From Verrucomicrobiota bacterium (GTDB lineage: Bacteria; Verrucomicrobiota; Verrucomicrobiia; Chthoniobacterales; JAFAMB01): DNA of 6,143 nt. How positions within the stretch are numbered: position 1 is the stretch's first letter; the number at the start of each line of letters is the position of its first letter. The stretch spans positions 1 through 6,143 of the forward strand of contig JAFAVN010000103.1 of assembly GCA_019242435.1 (NCBI GenBank), read 5' to 3'. The notes under the pieces were generated by a model. The model did no database searches and was not told where the DNA came from. It was given only the letters and a program-made list of their open reading frames with translations. Both the position numbers and the translations under genes were made by a program. Below are positions 1-6,068 of this stretch, in pieces.

Positions 1-264
1 AACCCATAACGCCGTCAAGCGGAAACTCTTGTTTGATTTAACGGCATGGATGGTACTTGGGGCGATCCAAACGGCACGCTGGGGCGGAGTCACCCATAGC
101 CCGTCCTCGGTCCGCACCGTGATGACACCTTCGCTCGCATAAAGCAGCTGGCCGCGCTTATGCCGGTGGCTAGGGATCTCGCCCGCTTTATAACGGCGTG
201 ACCGGACAAAGGCGGGACAGGCCACGCTGTCCGGGTCAGTATGCATTCTGCTTAGCTTGTCCAT
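1..264 (-). CDS. AraC-family regulator, N-terminal cupin domain (3' part outside window)
   Basis: The minus-strand frame starts at the ATG at 264 and stays open to the window edge, giving 88 residues of an N-terminal sensor domain. It shows a cupin with an HxH pair (His33, His35) followed by RGQLLYASEG, then TPPQRAVWIAP (about 59-69) and His73 in the TIHAV turn. This is the typical cupin of NimR/YeaM-like AraC regulators, whose C-terminal half (not visible here) carries two helix-turn-helix motifs. A second possible start is Met7 (246); neither has a strong Shine-Dalgarno. The gene is divergent from an Fsr-like exporter, the same arrangement as nimR/nimT in E. coli, so it probably senses a small molecule and controls that exporter and itself. 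Family assignment is strong; ligand and exact role are inference. Confidence 0.88.
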   Translation of the reverse strand, partial: MDKLSRMHTDPDSVACPAFVRSRRYKAGEIPSHRHKRGQLLYASEGVITVRTEDGLWVTPPQRAVWIAPSTIHAVKSNKSFRLTALWV

Positions 265-270
265 TTTGCC

Positions 271-289
271 CTATTTTTTGTCAAAATAG
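271..289. promoter_or_regulatory. Inverted repeat in divergent promoter region, candidate operator
   Basis: CTATTTT (271-277) and AAAATAG (283-289) form perfect 7-bp arms around a 5-bp centre, between the divergent AraC-type regulator and MFS exporter. It lies a few bases upstream of the regulator ATG, a position suited to autoregulation. Binding by this regulator is inference; AraC proteins often use direct repeats rather than palindromes. Confidence 0.35.
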
Positions 290-360
290 CCCGAGATCTT
301 CATCCGAATCCAGATAATTTCATTCCGCACCAGATTTTAGGCAGAGCGCTGAGGGCATCT

Positions 361-1677
361 GTGACAAAACCGGTGCGAGCTAAAATGATGAGAGTCGAAC
401 CAAACATGCAAACGGAGACGTCCCGTCCAGGTCCGGAGGGGCACTCCCAAGGTCATCGTCTTCCTCGGAGAATCCACGGTTCTCCCCATAAGGAAAATCT
501 GGTCGGGATCGTTCTTTTCGGCCTCTCCTTCTCCCACCTGCTCAACGATACTGTCCAGTCATTAATCCCCGCCATATACCCGATCCTGAAAACCGCCTTC
601 AGGCTCGACTTTGGCCAGATTGGTTTGATTACTCTCACCTTCCAATTGACCTCTTCCCTCCTGCAACCTCTAGTCGGGCTCTACACGGATCATAAACCTA
701 AGCCTTTTTCACTCGCTATCGGCATGGGAGTAAGCCTGGCCGGCCTTCTTTTGTTCTCACAAGCCTGGAACTTCGGCATCATCCTGCTGTCGGCAGGTCT
801 AGTCGGAGTAGGTTCATCGATTTTCCATCCTGAGGCTACCCGTATCGCCCGGTTTAGCTCAGGGGGCCGCCATGGGCTCGCTCAATCGGTCTTTCAACTG
901 GGCGGATACATGGGCACGGCGCTCGGCCCGGCGTTGGCCGCGATTGTGGTTGTACCGGCAGGACAGCATAGCATCGCCTGGTTCTCCATTATCGCTTTGC
1001 TGGCCATGCTGGTGCTCACCCGAATCGGTCTCTGGTACAAGAGCTTCAGAGCGTCTCAGCAGAAAAAATCCGGCTCGCATCCGCTCAATCGCCCGATCGC
1101 CAGCCAACGCAAAGTGATCGCTATCATCGCGATCCTGGCAGCGCTCATTTTCTCAAAGTATTTCTACCTGGCCAGTATAAGCAGTTTTTACACTTTCTAT
1201 CTGATGGACCGGTTTCACTTGTCCGTTCAGCACTCGCAAATGTTGCTGTTCCTTTTCCTATTTTCCGTGGCAGTGGGCACTATCATTGGAGGACCGATTG
1301 GCGACCGGTACGGCAGGAAACTGGTTATCTGGTTCTCCATCCTGGGGGTGGCGCCATTTACCGTCCTGCTACCATTCGCAAATCTGTTCTGGACAGGCGT
1401 GCTCTCCGTCGTGATTGGATTAATCCTGGCTTCCGCCTTTTCTGCCATCATCGTTTACGCACAAGAGCTGGTGCCTGGAAAAGTCGGCATGATCGGTGGA
1501 ATTTTTTATGGACTTGCCTTTGGTATGGGAGGCTTGGGATCTGCCGTTCTTGGCAGGTTAGCGGATCTGACAAGCATCAGCTTCGTCTATCATGTCTGCT
1601 CGTTCCTTCCCTTGATCGGTCTCCTCACGGTCTTCCTGCCGAACTTGGATCGGTGGGTCGCGAACAAAGGACACTAA
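361..1677 (+). CDS. MFS transporter, fosmidomycin resistance protein (Fsr) family
   Basis: This 438-residue inner-membrane exporter of the major facilitator superfamily probably moves a drug or drug-like small molecule out by proton antiport. The hydrophobic core begins at about residue 47 with ENLVGIVLFGLSFSHLLND, an Fsr-family opening, and continues through about 12 membrane segments split by a hydrophilic loop near 227-250. The family signature GSSIFHPEATRIA is at about 151-163, followed by GLAQSVFQLGGYMGTALGP (172-190). A motif-A-like GGPIGDRYGRK lies at 310-320 in the second half. The GTG at 361 has GAGGG 5 bases upstream. The first 45 residues are hydrophilic and longer than in typical Fsr, so ATG 385 or 406 could be the true start. 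Regulation by the divergent AraC-type gene is likely. Fosmidomycin as the natural substrate is not implied. Confidence 0.92.
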   Translation: MTKPVRAKMMRVEPNMQTETSRPGPEGHSQGHRLPRRIHGSPHKENLVGIVLFGLSFSHLLNDTVQSLIPAIYPILKTAFRLDFGQIGLITLTFQLTSSLLQPLVGLYTDHKPKPFSLAIGMGVSLAGLLLFSQAWNFGIILLSAGLVGVGSSIFHPEATRIARFSSGGRHGLAQSVFQLGGYMGTALGPALAAIVVVPAGQHSIAWFSIIALLAMLVLTRIGLWYKSFRASQQKKSGSHPLNRPIASQRKVIAIIAILAALIFSKYFYLASISSFYTFYLMDRFHLSVQHSQMLLFLFLFSVAVGTIIGGPIGDRYGRKLVIWFSILGVAPFTVLLPFANLFWTGVLSVVIGLILASAFSAIIVYAQELVPGKVGMIGGIFYGLAFGMGGLGSAVLGRLADLTSISFVYHVCSFLPLIGLLTVFLPNLDRWVANKGH

Positions 1678-1693
1678 AGGCGCGAACCGTTAA

Positions 1694-1751
1694 CAAAGCG
1701 AAAGGGGCGCTTTGGGCTTTGCCGAGACACGCGACAGTTTGTCTCGGCAAA
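1694..1751 (+). terminator. Two adjacent stem-loops downstream of the MFS gene
   Basis: CAAAGCG (1694-1700) pairs with CGCTTTG (1708-1714). Immediately after, TTTGCCGAGACA (1718-1729) pairs perfectly over 12 bp with TGTCTCGGCAAA (1740-1751). They begin about 17 bases after the exporter stop. No T-run follows the second stem, so this is not a classical intrinsic terminator. It could end transcription less efficiently, protect the mRNA 3' end, or be a dispersed repeat. Confidence 0.35.
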
Positions 1752-1753
1752 TG

Positions 1754-1991
1754 TTACTCGCCCTTCCAGTGGTCTTCCTTCTCATTCAGAATGGCGTCAA
1801 GAACGGGAGGCCTGTGGGGCAAAGGCAAAAGCTACGCCGCGCAGGACCATGCCGCTTTCCGGTGTACGGAGCACTTTAAATTTCCCGCCCGCTGCTTCGG
1901 TTGCGTTCGCGGCTGAGAGTTTGTCAGTAATCACAACCAATTGATTTCGAACTATCGCACGCCATAGCTCAATAGAACTACCAGAAAAAGG
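1754..1991 (-). pseudogene. Possible decayed PhnG-like (C-P lyase subunit) fragment
   Basis: This is part of the 483-base gene-poor stretch 1678-2160. A minus-strand frame (1991 to stop at 1797) reads through SIELWRAIV, then KFKVLRTPESGMVLRG, then GVAFAFAP and stops. The core resembles the PhnG pattern of an early Trp, a helix, and LRxPExGLVMVRGR. A second minus frame ending at 1754 then reads PVLDAILNEKE, which could match the DALLQ region of PhnG. The pieces are collinear but would need a deletion and a frameshift, and no start codon is visible. PhnG acts in phosphonate breakdown with PhnH, I and L, none of which is present here. The resemblance comes from memory of the family and could be chance. 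Confidence 0.22.
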
Positions 1992-2048
1992 TCATTGGAA
2001 CTATAGAACAGCTACCGGGTAATGATAGTTTTCTTAGGATATTTAACC

Positions 2049-2143
2049 TGCCGGCAACACTGATATTAACTCATGAAAAAACGAGCACAGCTAAAATCAA
2101 TAGGATGACGACCACCGGTTTCGTCCTTTTTAGCATGCCGGCA
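2049..2143. repeat. Pair of identical 8-bp palindromes TGCCGGCA
   Basis: The self-complementary octamer TGCCGGCA occurs at 2049-2056 and again at 2136-2143, 87 bp apart. Both lie upstream of the hydrolase gene, the second only 17 bases before its ATG, and they flank a very short ORF and a hairpin. They may be paired regulator-binding sites; no regulator is known, and chance is possible. Confidence 0.2.
2107..2131 (+). terminator. Short hairpin with T-run upstream of hydrolase, possible attenuator
   Basis: GACGA (2107-2111) pairs with TCGTC (2121-2125) and is followed by CTTTTT ending at 2131. The 5-bp stem is weak. A 11-codon ORF, MKKRAQLKSIG (2073-2108), ends inside the left arm, an arrangement like a leader peptide plus attenuator ahead of the gene at 2161. 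This is inference only; the ORF has no convincing ribosome-binding site. Confidence 0.22.
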
Positions 2144-2160
2144 GTCAGTTCCTTAGCGCC

Positions 2161-2790
2161 ATGATCATCGCCATCGACGGTACCGGACCAGATTCTCCGG
2201 GCGACTACGCCAAGGAAATGAGGGGCTCGTTCTGCAGCCAGATCGGACGCACGGCAAACTCCGTCTATTTCCGCGGACCGACTCTGACTGGATCTGAGAC
2301 CTCCGCCATTGCGAACGCGGCCGTGGCGGTGATCGCCGCCCGTAGCAAGCAGGTACTGGGTGAAGTGATGCTGGCGGGCTATAGCCGGGGCGGCTGCGCG
2401 GCGATCATCGCCGCGCGTCGATTGCAAGATCGAGGGATCACGGTTCATTCCTTGTTTCTGTTCGACGCCGTTGATATGCAGACCTCGGACTTGCATCTCT
2501 CTCAGATCATTCCGGACAATGTGCGCATGGTCGCTCACGTCCGGAGCGCGCGAAATCTACCCTTTTGGATCCAAAACCCGGTAAAATCGAGGTTTTATTT
2601 CTACAACACCGGCCGCTATCTCGCCGGCTCGGGAAGGTACGAAACGAAATCGTTCATTGGCAGTCATGGCGCGGTGGGCGGCGTTCCCTGGCCGGACATC
2701 AAGGAAGACGCCGGGTGCGCCCTGGCAGTGGCCGGATGGATGAACCAGCAGTTCAAAAACCGGGGACTGCGCATGACACTGCAAGGGTAA
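2161..2790 (+). CDS. DUF2235-like alpha/beta hydrolase
   Basis: This 209-residue protein has the order of motifs seen in DUF2235 alpha/beta hydrolases, a family that includes Tle1-type phospholipase effectors of type VI secretion. It starts with IIAIDGTG (2-9, the oxyanion-side DGTG strand). The nucleophile elbow GYSRGG is at 73-78, giving catalytic Ser75. FLFDAVD follows at 99-105 with Asp102 as likely acid, and FIGSHGAVGG at 165-174 gives His169, matching the family's F-G-H-VGG block. At 209 residues it is shorter than most DUF2235 proteins, close to a bare catalytic core. There is no signal peptide, membrane segment, VgrG/PAAR gene or obvious immunity gene nearby, so an effector role is not supported; a cytoplasmic esterase or lipase role is equally possible. 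The ATG at 2161 has a poor Shine-Dalgarno, but a stop at 2131 rules out an extended ATG/GTG/TTG start. Confidence 0.78.
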   Translation: MIIAIDGTGPDSPGDYAKEMRGSFCSQIGRTANSVYFRGPTLTGSETSAIANAAVAVIAARSKQVLGEVMLAGYSRGGCAAIIAARRLQDRGITVHSLFLFDAVDMQTSDLHLSQIIPDNVRMVAHVRSARNLPFWIQNPVKSRFYFYNTGRYLAGSGRYETKSFIGSHGAVGGVPWPDIKEDAGCALAVAGWMNQQFKNRGLRMTLQG

Positions 2791-2793
2791 GCC

Positions 2794-2826
2794 GCGCCCG
2801 CCCCTGAGAGGTGGGTGCATTTCTTA
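2794..2826 (+). terminator. Rho-independent terminator after the hydrolase gene
   Basis: GCGCCCGCC (2794-2802) pairs with GGTGGGTGC (2810-2818) over 9 bp, including two G-T wobbles, around a 7-base loop. ATTTCTTA follows. The hairpin starts three bases after the hydrolase stop codon, suggesting that gene is transcribed alone. Confidence 0.5.
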
Positions 2827-2929
2827 TCCCTGGATCAGTCATTCATGCGATCGGAATAAGCCATACTCGATCTGGCAAGCGAAAGCGGCTACAAGTGTTT
2901 TGAACGCCCGCTTTGCCCCGAATCAACCT

Positions 2930-3448
2930 ATGGCTACTCAGTTGCCGTTTGGCCTTATTCTAAAGTTAGGCACTCTTTGGATTGCGCTTTTGATTCTTCC
3001 GTTGATGGAGCGAACCATCTTAGGCGCCAGAACCTCCTATGGTCTATTTATTGGTCTAGGATTAGTTTTCGTGCTGTACGGACTGACGATCCGTTCGATT
3101 TTACTTTTTCTGCAGCATACGAGACGGGAGCCTTTTTACGTCTGGATTATGTTCCTGGTATGGACCCTTGTCATTTGCTGCGTTCTGGCGGCATTTGCTT
3201 TAGAATATGATCTCTTGCCGCACACGTCGGAGCCGTCTTTAGCGAAGAGCCGGCCTCTCATTGACTATCTCTATTACGAGATCATGACCTTCACGACGGT
3301 TGGCTATGGCGATATAGTCCCGGTCACCGCGCCAGGGAAGCTGCTCGCTATCTGCACGGCTCTACTCGGCTTCACCCACGGCGTTACCTTTGTGGCATTA
3401 GTGCTGCTGGCTCTGGGCCACCACCAACCTGGCAACGCTCAAGAATGA
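2930..3448 (+). CDS. Small potassium channel protein (Ion_trans_2 type)
   Basis: This 172-residue membrane protein has the potassium selectivity filter TTVGYGD (Thr123-Val-Gly-Tyr-Gly-Asp128 for the core). It probably has four membrane segments, at about 11-26, 37-61, 70-92 and 135-161. The pore helix DYLYYEIMTF (112-121) lies directly before the filter, between the last two segments. The chain ends about 10 residues after the last helix, so there is no RCK/TrkA-N or cyclic-nucleotide domain and no charged S4-like voltage sensor is obvious. It should form a tetrameric inner-membrane K+ channel; gating cannot be predicted. Start choice is uncertain: ATG 2930 is preferred, but TTG 2900 would add 10 residues, and neither has a clear ribosome-binding site. 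The neighbours give no functional hint. Confidence 0.85.
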   Translation: MATQLPFGLILKLGTLWIALLILPLMERTILGARTSYGLFIGLGLVFVLYGLTIRSILLFLQHTRREPFYVWIMFLVWTLVICCVLAAFALEYDLLPHTSEPSLAKSRPLIDYLYYEIMTFTTVGYGDIVPVTAPGKLLAICTALLGFTHGVTFVALVLLALGHHQPGNAQE

Positions 3449-3530
3449 TCGGGTCCATGGGTTTACCAAAGGACCATATCCGCGTTCGCTCTCCGGAAAT
3501 CGGTAGAAGCGAGCCGGCGTCGAATTGTCT

Positions 3531-3559
3531 AAAGAAAATGCCTCAGCGGCCATTTCTTT
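3531..3559. terminator. Imperfect stem-loop downstream of the channel gene
   Basis: AAAGAAAATGCC (3531-3542) pairs with GGCCATTTCTTT (3548-3559) with a single-base bulge on each side. A-rich and T-rich outer arms surround a GC inner stem and a 5-base loop, a shape that could end transcription in either direction. It lies about 80 bases after the channel stop, in an otherwise featureless 219-base gap before the next gene. Confidence 0.3.
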
Positions 3560-3667
3560 CGGCGGTTCACAAGTTTTTCGCTTGACAATCTGAAGCTTGC
3601 TCGTCTTCCATGGCAGCCAGCAAGGAGCAGGCTTTAACCAACTGCTTCGCGATCTCCGGCAGCACCA

Positions 3668-4162
3668 ATGAAAATCGGAGAACTGGTTTATTTAATCACT
3701 GATCGACACCAAACCGGGGCCGGGATCCCCTGCATGGTCAGTGCACTGCATGACTGCACGGTCGAAGTCATCGTTGAATCCCCTCATAATCCCCCGGTTT
3801 CGAAAATCTACAGCTTAGAGGACATCCTTAACTCAAACGTATTCACCCATTCGATCCTCAACCTGGTCTATCAGACCTATGAGGAGATCCAGCACAGATA
3901 CGGCTCGATACTTAATCTCACTACCGAGCAAATCGCTGCGCAACTGCTCCGGAATGGACTTGCGCCGCAGACTGCTCGTCGCTGTGTCGATCTCATTGAC
4001 CACGTCGCTTGGCAAAATCAAGCGCTGCCGCTGCGTCAATGGCTGGAGAGCATTCGTGACTTCTACCATCGTCCGCGCCTGGCAGGGAAAGGCTTTCCCA
4101 TGCCCGGTTCTCGATCCGCTGCTCCGGCGGATAGCGAGGCGCGACCCCTGGTACCGGTTTGA
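3668..4162 (+). CDS. Hypothetical protein, 164 residues, unrecognised family
   Basis: I do not recognise this protein. Residues 1-52 look like a small beta-rich module (MKIGELVYLITDRH, CTVEVIVESP, SKIYSLEDI). Residues 58-135 look helical, with TTEQIAAQLLRNGLAPQTAR (85-104) having the rhythm of a helix-turn-helix, followed by CVDLIDHVAWQ and LRQWLESIRDFY. The tail from about 138 is Pro/Ser/Ala-rich and probably disordered. No signal peptide or membrane segment is seen. The ATG at 3668 has only a poor ribosome-binding site, but a stop at 3635 leaves no other upstream ATG/GTG/TTG. It was preferred over the long opposite-strand frame because its composition is protein-like and a terminator sits just after its stop. 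It stands alone and converges on the amidohydrolase gene. Confidence 0.65.
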   Translation: MKIGELVYLITDRHQTGAGIPCMVSALHDCTVEVIVESPHNPPVSKIYSLEDILNSNVFTHSILNLVYQTYEEIQHRYGSILNLTTEQIAAQLLRNGLAPQTARRCVDLIDHVAWQNQALPLRQWLESIRDFYHRPRLAGKGFPMPGSRSAAPADSEARPLVPV

Positions 4163-4173
4163 TTCAGCTCGCC

Positions 4174-4197
4174 GAAGCCTCCCCGGCTTCACGTTTT
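4174..4197 (+). terminator. Rho-independent terminator after the hypothetical gene
   Basis: GAAGCC (4174-4179) and GGCTTC (4185-4190) form a perfect 6-bp stem with loop TCCCC, followed by ACGTTTT. It starts 12 bases after the stop of the plus-strand gene. The T-tract is on the plus-strand side only, so it serves that gene rather than the convergent amidohydrolase. Confidence 0.45.
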
Positions 4198-4268
4198 CGG
4201 GAAGCGCATACCGCATGGTGATTCCTTCCGTTTCGACGATTAGCACGCCTGCCGTCGGACCAGCAAGT

Positions 4269-5240
4269 CTACAGCCCAAAAAGTTGTTCCGCGTTTCCAT
4301 GCGCGATCCGCTCTTTGTCAGCGGCACTTACGGGTATTTGCTCCAAAAACGCACGTGCCTCCTTCATGGACGCATATGGGTAATCGGCCGAGAACATGAT
4401 GCGCTCCACGCCAACCTGGAGCAGCAAATCAAGAAAAGTCGGCATGAAATTGAAGCCACTAAAGGTGTAATGAACGTTCTCCCGAAGGTAGCTACTGATC
4501 GGACGACCCAGTTTTGTCATCGCCATCGGAATAACATCGAGTCTTTGCATCATGAACGGAAGTGTCTCACCCAAGTGTCCGATCACGATTTGTAGCTGGG
4601 GATATTGGTCAAATACGCCGCCGAGGATCATACGAATGACATGAATAGCCGTTTCGATGTGCCAGCCCCAACCGGCGCTCGCTAACATGGCTGTGACTAC
4701 CGGTGAAAAGCCGCCGTACGACGCTTCGATCACGGCTTTTGGCGGGAAAGTCGGATGAATATAGATTGGCGAATTCAGCGATTCAGCACACTCGAGAATC
4801 GGCCAAAAAAATCGGTCATCCAGATAGCGGCCTTGATGATGGCCGTTGATGACCGCTCCTTTGAAGCCGTGCCTTCGGGTCATGCGTTCCAATTCTGCGG
4901 CCGCCTCATCCGGGTGCGCCGTGGGCAAGGTTGCTAATCCGGCGAAACGAGTCGGACTCCGCTTTACCGCATCAGCCAGAAAATCGTTTGTATCACGAGC
5001 AAAAATCGTCGCCTCAGAAATGTCCAATTGTTCTGTACCCGGAGAAGTGAGCGATAGGACCTGCACGCTGATCCCGGCAGCATCCATCTCAGCCATCCGG
5101 TTCTCGCCCACGTCGCAAAGCCGGTCGATCAGCTTGGCCGCTGGCCCACCGGATCGCAGAGCCCGTTCTTTTATCTCGCTGCCCGGCCCTTCCAGGAAGC
5201 GGGGAGTGGCAAAATGTTCTTCGAGAGTAATGGTTCGCAT
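4269..5240 (-). CDS. Amidohydrolase family 2 protein, aromatic (resorcylate/ACMSD-type) decarboxylase-like
   Basis: This complete 323-residue enzyme of the Amidohydro_2 TIM-barrel family is close in length and motifs to gamma-resorcylate and 2,3-dihydroxybenzoate decarboxylases. The metal ligands are in place: Glu7 and His9 in LEEHF, His162 in IYIHP, His222 in IGHLGE (probable catalytic His) and Asp286 in FSADYPY. NRMAEMDAAGISVQVLS (47-63) is the conserved early barrel segment. It probably carries out non-oxidative decarboxylation (or the reverse) of a hydroxybenzoate, or hydrolysis of a lactone or similar substrate; the sequence does not decide which. It is cytoplasmic, with no signal peptide. 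ATG 5240 is the first possible start, since a TGA lies 6 bases upstream in frame. A GAGGTGAG motif lies about 20 bases upstream, too far for normal spacing. No ring-cleavage or transport genes accompany it. Confidence 0.9.
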   Translation of the reverse strand: MRTITLEEHFATPRFLEGPGSEIKERALRSGGPAAKLIDRLCDVGENRMAEMDAAGISVQVLSLTSPGTEQLDISEATIFARDTNDFLADAVKRSPTRFAGLATLPTAHPDEAAAELERMTRRHGFKGAVINGHHQGRYLDDRFFWPILECAESLNSPIYIHPTFPPKAVIEASYGGFSPVVTAMLASAGWGWHIETAIHVIRMILGGVFDQYPQLQIVIGHLGETLPFMMQRLDVIPMAMTKLGRPISSYLRENVHYTFSGFNFMPTFLDLLLQVGVERIMFSADYPYASMKEARAFLEQIPVSAADKERIAHGNAEQLFGL

Positions 5241-5426
5241 TGCAATTCAGCGAACTTTTCTCACCTCAAGAAGACTTCTCAACAGAAAGGGTCTCCTGTT
5301 CCTCATTCTGGCTTGCAGCGAAGTGCTTCCACTCGACCAGCGAATAACAGGCAAACGGATTGCGCCTTTCGGCCAGACCGAAGTTGACAATCAATGTGTT
5401 ACTTTTCAGTTCGGTACACTGAGAAT

Positions 5427-6068
5427 ATGAGTATTAAAAAGGAATTGTCCCCAAAACAACGTGAAGAACTACTCAGGGCATTGAAAGCCCGTTTCGAGAA
5501 AAACATGAACCGCCATCAAGGTCTTGAATGGGCTAAGGTACAAGCAAAGCTGGAAGCCAATCCCGGAAAACTTTGGTCACTCAATGAAATGGAGAAAACG
5601 GGCGGTGAACCGGATGTTGTTGGTCATGATAATAAGACGGTCGAATACATCTTTTATGATTGTTCAGCGGAAAGTCCTAAAGGCCGCAGAAGTCTTTGCT
5701 ACGATCGTGAAGCGCTGGAATCAAGGAAAGAGCACAAACCAGAAGATAACGCTATCGATGTGGCAGCCGCCATTGGCATTGAGCTTTTAACGGAAGAACA
5801 ATATCGAGAGTTGCAGAAGCTTGGAAATTTCGATACGAAAACGTCGAGCTGGGTGAAAACACCTTCTGATATCAGAAAGCTCGGGGGCGCCCTCTTTTGT
5901 GATTGTGCAGCGGAAAGTCCGAAAGGCCGCACAAGTCTTTGTTACGACCGTGAAGCGCTGGAGTCAAGGAAAGAACACATACCGGAAGATAATGCCATGG
6001 ATATGGCAGCTGCCATCGGCGTCGAGCTTCTAACGGAAGAACAATATCGAGAGTTGCAGAAGCTTTGA
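5427..6068 (+). CDS. DUF4256 protein with internally duplicated, prematurely stopped C-terminal half
   Basis: This 213-residue DUF4256 protein has unknown function. Residues 1-77 hold the family's N-terminal part (LLRALKARFEKNMNRHQGLE, KLWSLNEMEKTGGEPDVVG). Residues 78-158 are the next family segment (DCSAESPKGR, SLCYDREALESRKEH, ELLTEEQYRELQ, GALFC). Normal members, as I recall them, continue after GALFC with a C-terminus of a few dozen residues containing a YHNGAESYYAARGFRG-like ending. Here residue 159 instead restarts the 78-158 segment, which runs to Leu213 and meets a TGA. The start is placed at ATG 5427, where family members begin; an upstream in-frame extension to 5394 adds a non-conserved stretch. 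Soluble, no signal or membrane segment. It may be a non-functional relic or a partly folded protein. Confidence 0.82.
   Translation: MSIKKELSPKQREELLRALKARFEKNMNRHQGLEWAKVQAKLEANPGKLWSLNEMEKTGGEPDVVGHDNKTVEYIFYDCSAESPKGRRSLCYDREALESRKEHKPEDNAIDVAAAIGIELLTEEQYRELQKLGNFDTKTSSWVKTPSDIRKLGGALFCDCAAESPKGRTSLCYDREALESRKEHIPEDNAMDMAAAIGVELLTEEQYRELQKL

Noticed and set aside
1653..1916. Plus-strand 87-codon open frame
   Set aside because: It starts inside the MFS gene, crosses two strong stem-loops, and has no recognisable features.
2071..2538. Minus-strand 155-codon open frame
   Set aside because: Antisense shadow of the DUF2235-like hydrolase, whose catalytic motifs are clear on the plus strand.
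3582..3587. Perfect TTGACA before the 164-residue hypothetical gene
   Set aside because: The hexamer at the right spacing (CTTCCA) does not resemble a -10 box.
3833..4327. Minus-strand 164-codon open frame
   Set aside because: It overlaps most of the plus-strand hypothetical gene and the 3' end of the amidohydrolase gene in a different frame. Its composition is not protein-like over most of its length.
3879..4595. Plus-strand 238-codon open frame
   Set aside because: It spans parts of two convergent better-supported genes, is rich in Arg/Ser from antisense reading, and shows no motif.
5384..5389. Perfect TTGACA before the DUF4256 gene
   Set aside because: No -10-like hexamer occurs 16-18 bases downstream; the nearest TACACT (5415-5420) is 25 bases away.
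5394..5426. Upstream start for the DUF4256 gene
   Set aside because: The extra 11 residues (MCYFSVRYTEN) are unlike the family; ATG 5427 begins the conserved-looking sequence.
6066..6068. TGA as a selenocysteine codon
   Set aside because: The matching residue in unit 1 is Gly, not Cys, and no selenoprotein family or downstream stem structure is evident.
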